Shown: piece by piece, positions 15,251 through 23,603 of the stretch
Numbering within the stretch: the stretch's first letter is position 1
How the letters are laid out: each line of letters begins with the position of its first letter
Assembly: GCF_001641635.1 (NCBI RefSeq)
Contig: NZ_LUUB01000080.1
Span: 32,926-87,049, forward strand
Length of the DNA: 54,124 nt
Direction of reading: 5' to 3'
Source: Bradyrhizobium centrolobii
GTDB taxonomy: Bacteria; Pseudomonadota; Alphaproteobacteria; Rhizobiales; Xanthobacteraceae
Made by a program: the position numbers and the translations under genes
The notes under the pieces: model-generated
Told to the model about the DNA's origin: nothing
What the model saw: the letters and a program-made list of their open reading frames with translations, nothing else
Database searches by the model: none

Positions 15251-18166
15251 ATGGCGAAGAAACCTGCACCCTCCGAAAAATCCGGCAAATCCCCCAAAAC
15301 CAAGACGCCGAATTCCAAGGCGCATCGGCCCGACGTGCAGCCGATCGCACCCGCGCTGGCTGAACTGCTCAATCCCGCGATCAATCGCGGCGACGCCGGG
15401 CTTGGATCGGGCACCGGCCTGCAGCCGCCACCGGATAATTCGCGCGACCGCCGCGCCGGCGGCGAGGCCGCCGCGCATCGCGCGCGGGCCTCGACGCCCA
15501 AGGATTTTCCCGGCGATCGCCCCGCAGGACTGGAAGAGGCGCCGCAGGCCAATTACGGCACCGCCGCGACCGTGCCGTTCCTCGATCCGGAACTGGCCCG
15601 CCAGCTCGGGCTCCCCACTGAGGAGGACGACGCCGAGGCGCTGGCGCGTCCCCCGCGCTCGAAGACCGAAGCGCTCGGCGTGAAGGCCACCGCGGATGCG
15701 CTGGAGGCGCTGATCCGCGACGGCCGGCCGGAGTTCCGCAAGGACGACGGCTCCATGAAAGTGTGGACGCCGCACCGGCCGCCGCGCCCGGAAAAGTCCG
15801 AAGGCGGCGTGCGCTTCGAGATCAAGTCGGAATATCAGCCCAAGGGCGACCAGCCGACCGCGATCGCCGAGCTCGTCGAGGGCATCGAGCGCAACGACCG
15901 GTCACAGGTGCTGCTCGGCGTTACCGGCTCGGGCAAGACCTACACCATGGCCAAGGTGATCGAGGCGACGCAGCGCCCTGCCCTGATCCTGGCGCCGAAC
16001 AAGACGCTCGCCGCCCAGCTCTATGGCGAGTTCAAGAACTTCTTCCCCGACAACGCCGTCGAGTACTTCGTCTCATATTACGACTACTACCAGCCGGAGG
16101 CCTATGTCCCTCGGACGGACACCTACATAGAAAAGGATTCATCGATCAACGAGCAGATCGACCGTATGCGCCACTCGGCGACGCGTGCGCTGCTCGAACG
16201 CGACGACGTCATCATCGTTGCGTCCGTGTCCTGCATCTACGGTATCGGCTCGGTCGAGACCTATACCGCGATGACCTTCGCGTTGAAGAAGGGCGAGCGC
16301 ATCGACCAGCGCCAGCTCATCGCCGACCTCGTCGCCTTGCAGTACAAGCGCACCCAGGCCGATTTCACCCGCGGTACGTTCCGCGTACGCGGCGACGTCA
16401 TCGACATCTTCCCGGCGCACTATGAGGACCGCGCCTGGCGCGTGAACCTGTTCGGCGACACCGTGGAGAATATCGAGGAGTTCGATCCGCTCACCGGCCA
16501 CAAGCAGGACGAGCTCGAATTCATCAAGATCTACGCCAACTCGCACTATGTGACGCCGCGCCCGACGCTGGTGCAGGCGATCAAGTCGATCAAGTTCGAG
16601 TTGAAGCAACGGCTCGACCAGCTCCACGACCAGGGGCGCCTCCTCGAAGCGCAGAGGCTGGAGCAGCGCACCATGTTCGACCTCGAGATGATGGAGGCGA
16701 CGGGAAGCTGCGCCGGCATCGAGAACTATTCGCGCTACCTCACGGGACGCCGTCCCGGCGAGCCACCGCCGACGCTGTTCGAATATGTTCCCGACAACGC
16801 GCTGATTTTCGCCGACGAGAGCCATGTCACCATTCCGCAGATCGGCGCCATGTTCCGCGGCGACTTCCGCCGCAAGGCGACGCTCGCCGAATACGGCTTC
16901 CGCCTGCCCTCCTGCATGGACAACCGCCCGCTCCGCTTCGAGGAGTGGGACATGATGCGGCCGCAGACCGTCGCGGTGTCCGCGACGCCGAGCGGCTGGG
17001 AGCTCAACGAGAGCGGCGGCGTGTTCGTCGAGCAGGTGATCCGTCCCACCGGACTTATTGATCCTCCCGTTGATATTCGCCCCGCCCGCACCCAGGTCGA
17101 TGATCTCGTCGGCGAGGTGCGCGCCACCGCGCAGGCCGGCTATCGTTCGCTGATCACGGTGCTGACAAAGCGCATGGCGGAGGACCTCACCGAATATCTG
17201 CACGAGCAGGGCATTCGCGTCCGCTACATGCACTCGGACATCGACACCATCGAGCGCATCGAGATCATCCGCGATTTGCGCCTCGGCGCCTTCGACGCGC
17301 TGGTCGGCATCAACCTGTTGCGCGAAGGCCTCGACATTCCCGAATGCGCGCTGGTCGCGATCCTGGATGCCGACAAGGAAGGTTTTCTGCGCAGCGAGAC
17401 CTCGCTGATCCAGACCATCGGCCGCGCCGCGCGCAACGTCGACGGCAAGGTGATCCTCTATGCCGACAGCATGACCGGCTCGATGGAGCGCGCCATCGCG
17501 GAGACCAACCGCCGCCGCGAGAAGCAGGTCGAGTACAACAACGCCAACGGCATCACGCCGGAGAGCGTGAAGAAGCAGATCGGCGACATCCTCAACTCCG
17601 TCTACGAGCGCGACCACGTGCTGGTGGAGGTCGGCGGCCACGACATGACCGACGATGTCATCTCGATCGGCCACAATTTCGAGGCCGTGCTCGCCGATCT
17701 CGAAACGCGGATGCGCGAGGCCGCCGCCGACCTGAACTTCGAGGAAGCCGCGCGCCTGCGCGACGAAGTCAAGCGCCTGCGCGCCACCGAGCTCGCGGTC
17801 GTCGATGATCCCACCGCAAAACAGCGCACCGTGCAGAGCAAGGCCGGCGCCTACGTCGGCACACGGAAGTACGGCGACGCCGCCAACCTCCCCGTCAGCG
17901 CCATGAAGAAGAGGACCGTGGGCTCGGCGCTGAAAGCCAGCGGCGGCGGTGGCGGCTCGAAGGTGCACAAGCCGCATCTCGACGAGATGCACGGCCCGGA
18001 GTCGTTACCCTATCGCGCCAACCGCACGCTGCCGTCAAAGCCGTTCGGCGGCGAGAGCCGGATCATCCAGCCGACCGACTCTCGGCAGTCAGGACCGGAG
18101 TTCGGACCCGCGCCGAAGTCGACGGGCGGCGCGCCGGGGCGACGTGGGGGATGGAAGAAGAGGTAG
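15251..18166 (+). CDS. uvrB: Excinuclease ABC subunit B
   Basis: A 971-residue UvrB, the helicase-like damage-verifying subunit of nucleotide excision repair. The core begins near residue 187 (VRFEIKSEYQPKGDQPTAI). Walker A is GVTGSGKT at 223-230, followed by the beta-hairpin region YYDYYQPEAYVPRTDTYIEKDSSIN, the DEAD-like FADESHVTIPQI, and VGINLLREGLDIPE and QTIGRAARN of the second RecA domain. The C-terminal UVR motif for UvrC contact is FEEAARLRDEVKRL. Usual length is near 670; this protein has about 186 extra N-terminal and about 100 extra C-terminal residues, both low-complexity and charged. Confidence 0.98.
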   Translation: MAKKPAPSEKSGKSPKTKTPNSKAHRPDVQPIAPALAELLNPAINRGDAGLGSGTGLQPPPDNSRDRRAGGEAAAHRARASTPKDFPGDRPAGLEEAPQANYGTAATVPFLDPELARQLGLPTEEDDAEALARPPRSKTEALGVKATADALEALIRDGRPEFRKDDGSMKVWTPHRPPRPEKSEGGVRFEIKSEYQPKGDQPTAIAELVEGIERNDRSQVLLGVTGSGKTYTMAKVIEATQRPALILAPNKTLAAQLYGEFKNFFPDNAVEYFVSYYDYYQPEAYVPRTDTYIEKDSSINEQIDRMRHSATRALLERDDVIIVASVSCIYGIGSVETYTAMTFALKKGERIDQRQLIADLVALQYKRTQADFTRGTFRVRGDVIDIFPAHYEDRAWRVNLFGDTVENIEEFDPLTGHKQDELEFIKIYANSHYVTPRPTLVQAIKSIKFELKQRLDQLHDQGRLLEAQRLEQRTMFDLEMMEATGSCAGIENYSRYLTGRRPGEPPPTLFEYVPDNALIFADESHVTIPQIGAMFRGDFRRKATLAEYGFRLPSCMDNRPLRFEEWDMMRPQTVAVSATPSGWELNESGGVFVEQVIRPTGLIDPPVDIRPARTQVDDLVGEVRATAQAGYRSLITVLTKRMAEDLTEYLHEQGIRVRYMHSDIDTIERIEIIRDLRLGAFDALVGINLLREGLDIPECALVAILDADKEGFLRSETSLIQTIGRAARNVDGKVILYADSMTGSMERAIAETNRRREKQVEYNNANGITPESVKKQIGDILNSVYERDHVLVEVGGHDMTDDVISIGHNFEAVLADLETRMREAAADLNFEEAARLRDEVKRLRATELAVVDDPTAKQRTVQSKAGAYVGTRKYGDAANLPVSAMKKRTVGSALKASGGGGGSKVHKPHLDEMHGPESLPYRANRTLPSKPFGGESRIIQPTDSRQSGPEFGPAPKSTGGAPGRRGGWKKR

Positions 18167-18227
18167 GCCGCTCGATTGGTGAGGACCAGCGGGGCAACGC
18201 TGCCTCACCCCACGCTCGCCCTGCGCG

Positions 18228-18270
18228 ATGGATTCCAGGCTCGCCGCTGACGCGGCGCGCCAGAATGACG
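18228..18270. repeat. Degenerate half copy of palindromic family A
   Basis: atggattccaggctcgc and cgcgccagaatgacg match the right half of the family A elements with several changes; the left half is missing. Confidence 0.55.
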
Positions 18271-18299
18271 TGGGAACGCATGGTACGGCTGTCGTCCGC

Positions 18300-18536
18300 C
18301 TATAGCTTCCCCTGCCCGATCGTCTGGTGCCTCTGTTGCTGCTGCTTCTCCTGCTCCTTGGCGTGATGGCGGCCGTAGAGGCAGCCGGCGGCCGCCCCTA
18401 AGACGCCGTGATGGCCGGCATAGTGGCCGGCGACGCCGCCGACGATGGCGCCCTTGATGCAGCCCTTGGCATCGGCGGCGGATGTCGCACCGAGCATGAG
18501 AAGCGTGGCGGCGCAGGCGACGAGCGGGGATTTCAT
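18300..18536 (-). CDS. Small secreted glycine-zipper-like protein
   Basis: A 78-residue precursor. The signal peptide is KSPLVACAATLLMLGATSAADA, and the mature part KGCIKGAIVGGVAGHYAGHHGVLGAAAGCLYG carries G-x3-G spacing (glycine zipper) with two cysteines, followed by a His/Gln-rich basic tail. Such proteins insert into or coat the outer membrane or periplasm. The ATG at 18536 is chosen because it begins the signal peptide; the upstream in-frame start at 18605 adds a proline-rich stretch. Function unknown. Confidence 0.75.
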   Translation of the reverse strand: MKSPLVACAATLLMLGATSAADAKGCIKGAIVGGVAGHYAGHHGVLGAAAGCLYGRHHAKEQEKQQQQRHQTIGQGKL

Positions 18537-18825
18537 GGATGTCTCCGAATTCGGTGTCGGCGTCTCAACGGGCGTGCGCGGGCCGGGTTCCCGCTCGGGC
18601 CGCATGGCGCAGCGCGCCGGCTAGTGTGCGCGAGGCGCCATCGCCGGCCTGGCGTTTGGCCCGAATTCTTGCACGGGGATATGCAAACAACGTTGTATCT
18701 CATGAACCTGGCATCGCGTCTGCGCGTCACAACCTCTGCAATGACTCCTGTGTTTTTGCGGATTGATGGGCGAATGGACCGCGCGATAGCGTTTTTGATC
18801 GGCGGCCGACGAGGGCGAGCGCAGC

Positions 18826-19278
18826 ATGACGGTTGAATCGTTGAACAGGCAGCGCGTGCTTCATCTGCTCGACTGCTTTGCGCGCGGCGATCTCGACGCT
18901 GCGCTGTCGTGCTGCACCGACGACGTCGACTTCCTCACTCACGCGCCGATCGACGTGCTGCCGCACATGGTGCCGCGCCATGGCAAGAAAGAGCTGCGCG
19001 AGCTCTGGCAGACGGTCTGGTCGCGCTATTCCGAGATCCGTTACAAGGCTCCCCACATCGTCGCCGAGGGCGACGAGGTCGCGACCTACATGCACACCTA
19101 TTTCAGGAAACGCGGCAACGACCGCATCGTGCAGTTCGACATGGCCGTGTTCTACACCTTCCGCAACGGGCTGGTGGCGGAGATCCGCGAGATCATCGAT
19201 TCCTACGACCTGGTGCAGCAGGTGCTCGAGCGCGAGATCGGCCCGCTGATCCTGGGCGAGCGGATGGACGGGGTGTAG
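18826..19278 (+). CDS. SnoaL/NTF2-like domain protein
   Basis: A 150-residue alpha+beta cone protein of the NTF2/SnoaL superfamily: LHLLDCFARGDLDAALSCCTDDVDFLTHAPIDVLPH (helix plus first strands), GKKELRELWQTVWSRYSEIRYKAPHIVAEGDEVATYMH, then FYTFRNGLVAEIREIIDSYDLVQQVL. These proteins act as isomerases, dehydratases or ligand binders. A paralogue with the same architecture lies at 19669 beyond a palindromic element. Ligand unknown. Confidence 0.88.
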   Translation: MTVESLNRQRVLHLLDCFARGDLDAALSCCTDDVDFLTHAPIDVLPHMVPRHGKKELRELWQTVWSRYSEIRYKAPHIVAEGDEVATYMHTYFRKRGNDRIVQFDMAVFYTFRNGLVAEIREIIDSYDLVQQVLEREIGPLILGERMDGV

Positions 19279-19291
19279 GGCAGCTCCCCAA

Positions 19292-19446
19292 TGTCGTCCT
19301 GGCGAAAGCCAGGACCCTTACCGCGGAATCTATCGATGGCGGGCGGTAGAAGTACCGACCTCGAATCTTCGCCAAACGGCTCCCTGGGGTAATCGCGACG
19401 AGCGCAAGGCTCGCGCGGAGGTCCTGGCTTTCGCCAGGACGACATC
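19292..19446. repeat. Palindromic intergenic element, family C
   Basis: The ends tgtcgtcctggcgaaagccagga and tcctggctttcgccaggacgac are inverted. The interior has cttcgccaaac and ccctggggtaat, shared with other C copies. The rest of the 390-base gap (19447-19668) is relatively AT-rich and holds no convincing gene. Confidence 0.8.
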
Positions 19447-19597
19447 GAATGTGTGGCGCACGCTCGCGAACTTCGACAGGTAGAATTACGGGGTTCTATT
19501 GTAAATCTCACAAACTGCGCTCAATTGTGCATGGCAAAAACGTGAATTGCGTTTTGGCAGAAACTCCGTATTTGTTCGTACACGAATGAGTTGACCG

Positions 19598-19642
19598 ACC
19601 CCGCGGGCACCTCCTGTGCATGGGGTTGTTTTCCGTTTTTTT
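19598..19642 (+). terminator. Candidate terminator in the SnoaL intergenic region
   Basis: An imperfect stem pairs ACCCC (19598-19602) with GGGGT (19622-19626) and GGCAC with GTGC inside it. About nine bases later a run of seven or eight T residues occurs (cgtttttttgc). It ends only about 27 bases before the next gene, so it may be the end of a small transcript from the AT-rich region upstream or an attenuator. Confidence 0.35.
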
Positions 19643-19668
19643 GCAAGCCAGCTTCAGGACTGCCCAAA

Positions 19669-20109
19669 ATGACAGAGCACAGCCTCTGGCGTTTCTCGCG
19701 CGCGTTGCATCGCGCGATCAACGACCGGCATTTCCAGGATATCGAGGCCCTGATCGACGAGGACGTCGACTGGGCGCTCTATGGTCCGATCGACATGTTT
19801 CCGTTCTTCGGGGCGCGCCAGGGCAAGCAGGCGGTGCTCGACGTCATCCGGCAGCTCGCCGACAACTTCCACGTCCGCCGCTTCGACCGCGAGAGCATCA
19901 TGCTGGGCGTGGATTCCGCGGCCTCAATGCTGCGCTATTCGTTGACCGCGCTCGACTCCGACAAGCCGCTATCGTTGCGGGTGGCGCAGTTCGCCCAGTT
20001 CAAAGCGGGCCGCCTCGTCAACATGCGCGTGCTGATCGACACCTTCGACCTCGTGGAGCAGGCACTCGGCCGCGCCATTCATCTGCCCAAGATGACCAGC
20101 GTGGGCTGA
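19669..20109 (+). CDS. SnoaL/NTF2-like domain protein, paralogue of the preceding gene
   Basis: A 146-residue NTF2-like protein: FSRALHRAINDRHFQDIEALIDEDVDWALYGPIDMFPFF, then GKQAVLDVIRQLADNFHVRRFDRESIML and VAQFAQFKAGRLVNMRVLIDTFDLVEQAL. Motif order and the PID(V/M) loop match the 18826 gene, so the two look like diverged duplicates. The ATG at 19669 begins the fold and has CAGGAC upstream; the longer frame from 19591 runs through the candidate terminator. The ligand or reaction is unknown. Confidence 0.88.
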   Translation: MTEHSLWRFSRALHRAINDRHFQDIEALIDEDVDWALYGPIDMFPFFGARQGKQAVLDVIRQLADNFHVRRFDRESIMLGVDSAASMLRYSLTALDSDKPLSLRVAQFAQFKAGRLVNMRVLIDTFDLVEQALGRAIHLPKMTSVG

Positions 20110-20262
20110 GGGGGACGCCAACGGGTCCCGCTTTCGGGACCGATGGCGACGCTCGCGCGACGTCCTGGCCTCCAGCCCCGCCGGATGCCGTCGTCAAGAG
20201 CTCGTCATCGGGCGCGCGCCTTTCGCGCGGCCCGTTGGTTCGTAATTTGAGGCGAGGCTGCG

Positions 20263-20405
20263 GGCCTCGATCCTTCGAGACGCGCTCCTTCGGAGCGCTC
20301 CTTAAGGATGAGGGGTGACAGTTATGTCCGGGCCCTTCTATCCCCTCATGGTGAGGCGGCGCGCCGTCTGGCGGACGATGCTACGCATCGCCGCGAGAAC
20401 CAACG
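20263..20405. repeat. Palindromic intergenic element, family I
   Basis: Contains gcctcgatccttcgagacgcgc, then gcgctccttaaggatgagg and ccctcatggtgaggcggcgcgcc, the hallmarks of a repeat frequent in Bradyrhizobium (from general knowledge). It fills much of the 427-base gap between 20110 and 20536; no gene is seen in the gap. Its presence argues against the long upstream starts of the next gene. Confidence 0.7.
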
Positions 20406-20536
20406 CCCAGCTACACCGCCACAATTTCGCAACGATACAACCGCATGTTGGATGGGGACCGAATGGCGCATGGTTTTCGCGAGAAACCGCTCTATATTGC
20501 TTCGGGAAGCATGCGCCGGGGCTCGCGGGCAGGACG

Positions 20537-21442
20537 ATGGAATTCTTGACAGGTTTTGGCAGGACCAGGCTGCCAGTGTTGGCGGCCGCGTTCATTTTCG
20601 GCTCGGTGCTGACGGCCTCAGCGCAGATCATTCCGCCAGCGGCAGCGGCTCCAGACGACGAGACCGAGGCTGCGACGACGCCTGATGCCAACGACCCCGA
20701 CCTGCTGAGGGGGATCGACGTCGACAAGCTCGACTGGAGCCAGCTCGCGATCGACGCCGGCACGCTGAACGATATCATTGCCGCGAAGAAGCGCGCACAG
20801 GCCGCGGCCAAGGACGGGCTGAACTGGTCGTCGAACCTGAACGCGAACGGCTCCTCGGCCGTCACCGTGAAGCAGTCAGTGTCATCGTTCTGGGACACGC
20901 GGATCGGCGCCGACATGACGGTAGCGCGCGAGCCGACCACGATGTCCGAGCTTCTGGCGCAGAAGGTCGCCAATGGCGGCAGCCTGCCGCAATCCTCGGG
21001 CAGCGCCTGGGCGGCCGCGACCGCGCCGGGCGCGGGCTCGATCTGGGACAAGACCGCGGTGGAAGCCCGCGTCGATCCCGGCGCCGAGCAGAGCAAGATC
21101 GGCGCCTCGCTGACCAAATCGGTGCCGCTCTCTGACGATTATTCGCTGACGCTTCAGAACGGCTACAGCGTGAACCAGCAGGGCACGACGGCGCTCCCCG
21201 GCATCGCCGGGCATACCATCCGCAATTACGAGACCGACCAGTCGGCCAAGGTCACGATCAACGATACCGGCACCAGCATCACCGCCGGCCAGACGCTGTC
21301 GACCACGGACGACAAATGGCTGCGCAAGTTCGGCGCCGAGCAAAAACTGTTCGACAACGTCACCGTCTCCGGCTCGGTCGGCGAGACCTCCCAGGGCGTC
21401 ATGAACAAGAGCCTCACCGCCGGCTTCAAGAAAAGCTGGTGA
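20537..21442 (+). CDS. Secreted beta-rich protein, possible outer-membrane protein
   Basis: A 301-residue protein. It starts MEFLTGFGRTRLPVLAAAFIFGSVLTASAQ, a good signal peptide with cleavage after ASA. An acidic low-complexity stretch follows (PDDETEAATTPDANDPD), then LDWSQLAIDAGTLNDIIAAKKRAQAAAKDG, then many short alternating strands (SLTLQNGYSVNQQG, SAKVTINDTGTSITAGQTL, NVTVSGSVGETSQGVM) ending AGFKKSW. The strand pattern suggests a beta barrel or beta sandwich in the envelope. Upstream in-frame starts lie in repeat sequence and are rejected. No family is recognised. Confidence 0.75.
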   Translation: MEFLTGFGRTRLPVLAAAFIFGSVLTASAQIIPPAAAAPDDETEAATTPDANDPDLLRGIDVDKLDWSQLAIDAGTLNDIIAAKKRAQAAAKDGLNWSSNLNANGSSAVTVKQSVSSFWDTRIGADMTVAREPTTMSELLAQKVANGGSLPQSSGSAWAAATAPGAGSIWDKTAVEARVDPGAEQSKIGASLTKSVPLSDDYSLTLQNGYSVNQQGTTALPGIAGHTIRNYETDQSAKVTINDTGTSITAGQTLSTTDDKWLRKFGAEQKLFDNVTVSGSVGETSQGVMNKSLTAGFKKSW

Positions 21443-21445
21443 GCC

Positions 21446-21505
21446 TCTTCGCCTCTCCTCGCTTCCGCCTTCGCTGAAGCTTCGGCGGAGAAGAGCGGGG
21501 CGAGG
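21446..21505. repeat. Palindromic element, family F (short form)
   Basis: cgcctctcctcgcttccgcc with cggcggagaagagcggggcg forms an imperfect hairpin around cttcgctgaagcttcgg, directly after the secreted-protein gene. It may act as its terminator. Confidence 0.5.
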
Positions 21506-21684
21506 GAGCCGGGTCAGCATTTAGATTTTTGCAACCATACGCCACGGCAAAGCCCCCGAATGGTCCGGCCTTGCCGCATATTGGCCCAGTTGCTGTCAAA
21601 ATCGGACGCCCTGATGCAGAGCCTTACAGACGTCGTCGTGCGGGGGACACTCGCGCTGCGCCCAACGTGAACAGGGGAACAACG

Positions 21685-22101
21685 ATGAACGCCACCCGCC
21701 CGGAAAAGATTGAAGCGACCGAGACCGAGACGGTCGACACCAACCTCGCCGCCGTGACGGAGGTCGAGGCCGGCATCCGCGATTTCGTGCGTAACGACAT
21801 CGCCTATCTGCGCCGGCCGGCATCTGGCAGCGAGCCCGCGCTCGATTCCAACGCGGAAGCCACCGTCAACAACGTCAACTCGCTGATCCAGCGCGTCGCC
21901 GGCACTTCGCTCGCCGAGATCGAGAACCTGATCTCCGAGCTCGAGAGCCTGCGTGATCTCCTCCACGCCGAAGGCCAGCGCGTCCAGCGCGAGATCTCCG
22001 GCTACGCCCAGCTCAGCCAGGCCGCGATGAAGTCGACGCGCATGATCGCCGACAACGTCTCGCAGTGGAAGCGCACCGCCGACGGCCTGCGCAACGGCTG
22101 A
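21685..22101 (+). CDS. Small helical protein, phasin-like composition
   Basis: A 138-residue, almost all-helical acidic protein: an N-terminal Thr/Glu-rich tail, then EAGIRDFVRNDIAYLRRP and long amphipathic helices NVNSLIQRVAGTSLAEIENLISELESLRDLLHAEG in pieces, and ISGYAQLSQAAMKSTRMIADNVSQWK. Phasins and methyl-accepting hinge helices look like this; I cannot assign either. CAGGGGAACAACG supplies a ribosome site, so the ATG at 21685 is preferred over a start 156 bases upstream. A strong terminator follows. Probably abundant given that strong ends surround it; this is inference. Confidence 0.8.
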   Translation: MNATRPEKIEATETETVDTNLAAVTEVEAGIRDFVRNDIAYLRRPASGSEPALDSNAEATVNNVNSLIQRVAGTSLAEIENLISELESLRDLLHAEGQRVQREISGYAQLSQAAMKSTRMIADNVSQWKRTADGLRNG

Positions 22102-22124
22102 TCGCCTGCATCACACGTCATCAG

Positions 22125-22160
22125 CCGCCGCGTTTCCCGAGAGGGGACGCGGCGGTTTTG
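22125..22160 (+). terminator. Rho-independent terminator of the helical protein gene
   Basis: CCGCCGCGT pairs with ACGCGGCGG, extended by CCC/GGG inside, and is followed by TTTTGATTT. It begins 24 bases after the stop codon. Confidence 0.85.
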
Positions 22161-22200
22161 ATTTGATGGGGCACGAGAGCGCGCAAGCTCCCAACTGTAG

Positions 22201-22306
22201 GTGTCATCACCGGCGAAAGCGGGTGATCCAGTATTCCAGCGACGGCGAGGCTGGAGCCGAGAAGCTGCGGCGTACTGGATGCCTGCGCTGTCGCGGCGCA
22301 TGACAG
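22201..22306. repeat. Palindromic intergenic element, family E
   Basis: gtcatcaccggcgaaagcggg at the left and ctgtcgcggcgcatgacagc at the right flank tccagtattcca / tactggatgc inverted repeats. Compare 7953-8057. With the terminator it accounts for most of the 331-base gap from 22102 to 22432. Confidence 0.7.
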
Positions 22307-22432
22307 CGGAGGATTTGGCGCGCCCCGCGCTCCGGACCAGCCACAAAATCCCCGCGTTGAACTTTCAGCGGTTCCGCGGCGACCAATGCCAAGCGCCCGC
22401 AGCCTTTGCGGCCGGGCCAGGGGACAATTCAC

Positions 22433-22570
22433 ATGGAAAGCATTCGGCCCGACAATACGGACCCGATCCCGCTACGGCCTGCGCCGAACCAGTTCGGCAC
22501 GATCATGCTACGCTTTGTGGGACTGCTGGCTGTCGCTATCGCGGTGCTGGCGTTCGTTTACAGCCGCTGA
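22433..22570 (+). CDS. 45-residue single-pass membrane protein
   Basis: MESIRPDNTDPIPLRPAPNQ is a polar proline-rich head; the remaining GTIMLRFVGLLAVAIAVLAFVYSR is one transmembrane helix with a basic end. GGGACAATTCAC upstream offers a weak ribosome site. Head-polar, tail-anchored proteins of this size are common in alphaproteobacteria but unnamed. It is convergent with another tiny membrane gene, with stop codons 42 bases apart. Confidence 0.6.
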   Translation: MESIRPDNTDPIPLRPAPNQFGTIMLRFVGLLAVAIAVLAFVYSR

Positions 22571-22612
22571 GCGGCGAGGCCTGAAATCCGACGGGACAGC
22601 GTTAACGAAGTC

Positions 22613-22759
22613 TTAGTGGCTCGCCTCGACCGTCGAGGCTTCCAGGGTATAGCCACCATCGGCATAGCCCTTCACCACCATGCCGGCGACCAGCATCACT
22701 GCCAGCGTCGCGGTAGCGAAGATAAATCCGACCAGCTTGAGTGCGCCTCGGTCTGCCAT
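22613..22759 (-). CDS. 48-residue membrane protein
   Basis: Reading the minus strand from ATG at 22759 gives MADRGALKLVGFIFATATLA, then a hydrophobic stretch VMLVAGMVVKGYADGGYTLEASTVEASH to TAA at 22613. One transmembrane helix covers about residues 7-28 and the acidic tail faces the other side. GGGGACGAGAACC lies upstream as a ribosome site. I infer a real small gene from the signal-anchor composition and ribosome site. Function unknown. Confidence 0.6.
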   Translation of the reverse strand: MADRGALKLVGFIFATATLAVMLVAGMVVKGYADGGYTLEASTVEASH

Positions 22760-22931
22760 GGTTCTCGTCCCCTGTCCTTTGCCTATTCGTTCAAATAGAC
22801 AGCGACAGGTTCATAATTGGTTAGCAACTCGGTGGTTCCGCCGACTGCTTCGTGGGCGGCCCGTCTCGGAGGGGCTTATGGCAGCCAGCCTGAATCGCGT
22901 CCATAGCGCGCGGGCAACACTCGGCCTCTAT

Positions 22932-23091
22932 CTCCTCTCCCTCTCCCCGCCCTTCGCGGGGAGATGGTTGGGGTGAGGGGCCTCTTTCCACGCGTGAGAC
23001 TGTCGTGAGACCTTTACCCCCTCACCCGAATTCGATCTGCAATCGAATTCGACCTCTCCCCGCAAGCGGCCGCAAGCGGGGAGAGGTGAAG
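22932..23091. repeat. Palindromic element, family F (long form)
   Basis: ctctccccgcccttcgcggggaga on the left and cctctccccgcaagcgg / gcaagcggggagagg on the right, with cccctcacccgaattcgat / atcgaattcg in the middle. It occupies most of the 361-base gap 22760-23120; nothing else is recognised there. Confidence 0.75.
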
Positions 23092-23120
23092 ACAGAGCGA
23101 CCACCTGGATAGATTCTAAA

Positions 23121-23603
23121 TTACGCCTTGTTCCCGCGCATCGGCACGAAGGCGGTGGCGGTGATGGAGTAGACCTCCTCGCCGCGCTGGTTGGTGCCGG
23201 TGGTGCGCGCCGTCAGGATGCCCCAGCCGGGACGCGAGCCGGATGTGCGCTTGTCGATGACGACACTGACGTAAGCGACGGTGTCGCCGGCGAGCACCGG
23301 CCTGATCCAGCGCAGGTCACGGAAGCCCGGCGACGGCCCCCACACCGCGATCTCCGCGCCGCGCGCGGCCGCCTCTTTCGCCAGCCGCTGGCCGTCCGCC
23401 ACGACCAGGCTCATGCAGGCGGAGCCGACATGCCAGCCGGATGCGGCGAGCCCGCCGAACAGCGAATTCTTGCCTTCCTCCTCGTCGAGGTGGAAGCGCT
23501 GCGGATCGAATTTTGCGGCGAACGTCTTGATGGACTCAGCCGTGAACGTATAGGCGCCGAGTTCGCGGCGGTGACCGATCTCGATCTCTTCGAAGAACCG
23601 CAT
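23121..23603 (-). CDS. MaoC-like hot-dog-fold dehydratase/thioesterase
   Basis: A 160-residue MaoC family protein: MRFFEEIEIGHRRELGAYTFTAESIKTFAAKFDPQRFHLDEE gives the MaoC helix with the catalytic Asp/His pair in FDPQRFHLD. FGGLAASGWHVGSACMSLVVADG is the hot-dog helix region, and VLAGDTVAYVSVVIDKR follows. It probably hydrates an enoyl-CoA of the (R)-specific type. Its ATG overlaps the stop of the upstream MaoC gene by one base, and the two proteins likely work as a pair. Confidence 0.9.
   Translation of the reverse strand: MRFFEEIEIGHRRELGAYTFTAESIKTFAAKFDPQRFHLDEEEGKNSLFGGLAASGWHVGSACMSLVVADGQRLAKEAAARGAEIAVWGPSPGFRDLRWIRPVLAGDTVAYVSVVIDKRTSGSRPGWGILTARTTGTNQRGEEVYSITATAFVPMRGNKA

Noticed and set aside
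16139..17992. 617-codon ORF antisense to uvrB
   Set aside because: Its composition is the His/Asp/Arg/Val-rich type expected from reading high-G+C coding DNA backwards; no domain is seen and uvrB is certain.
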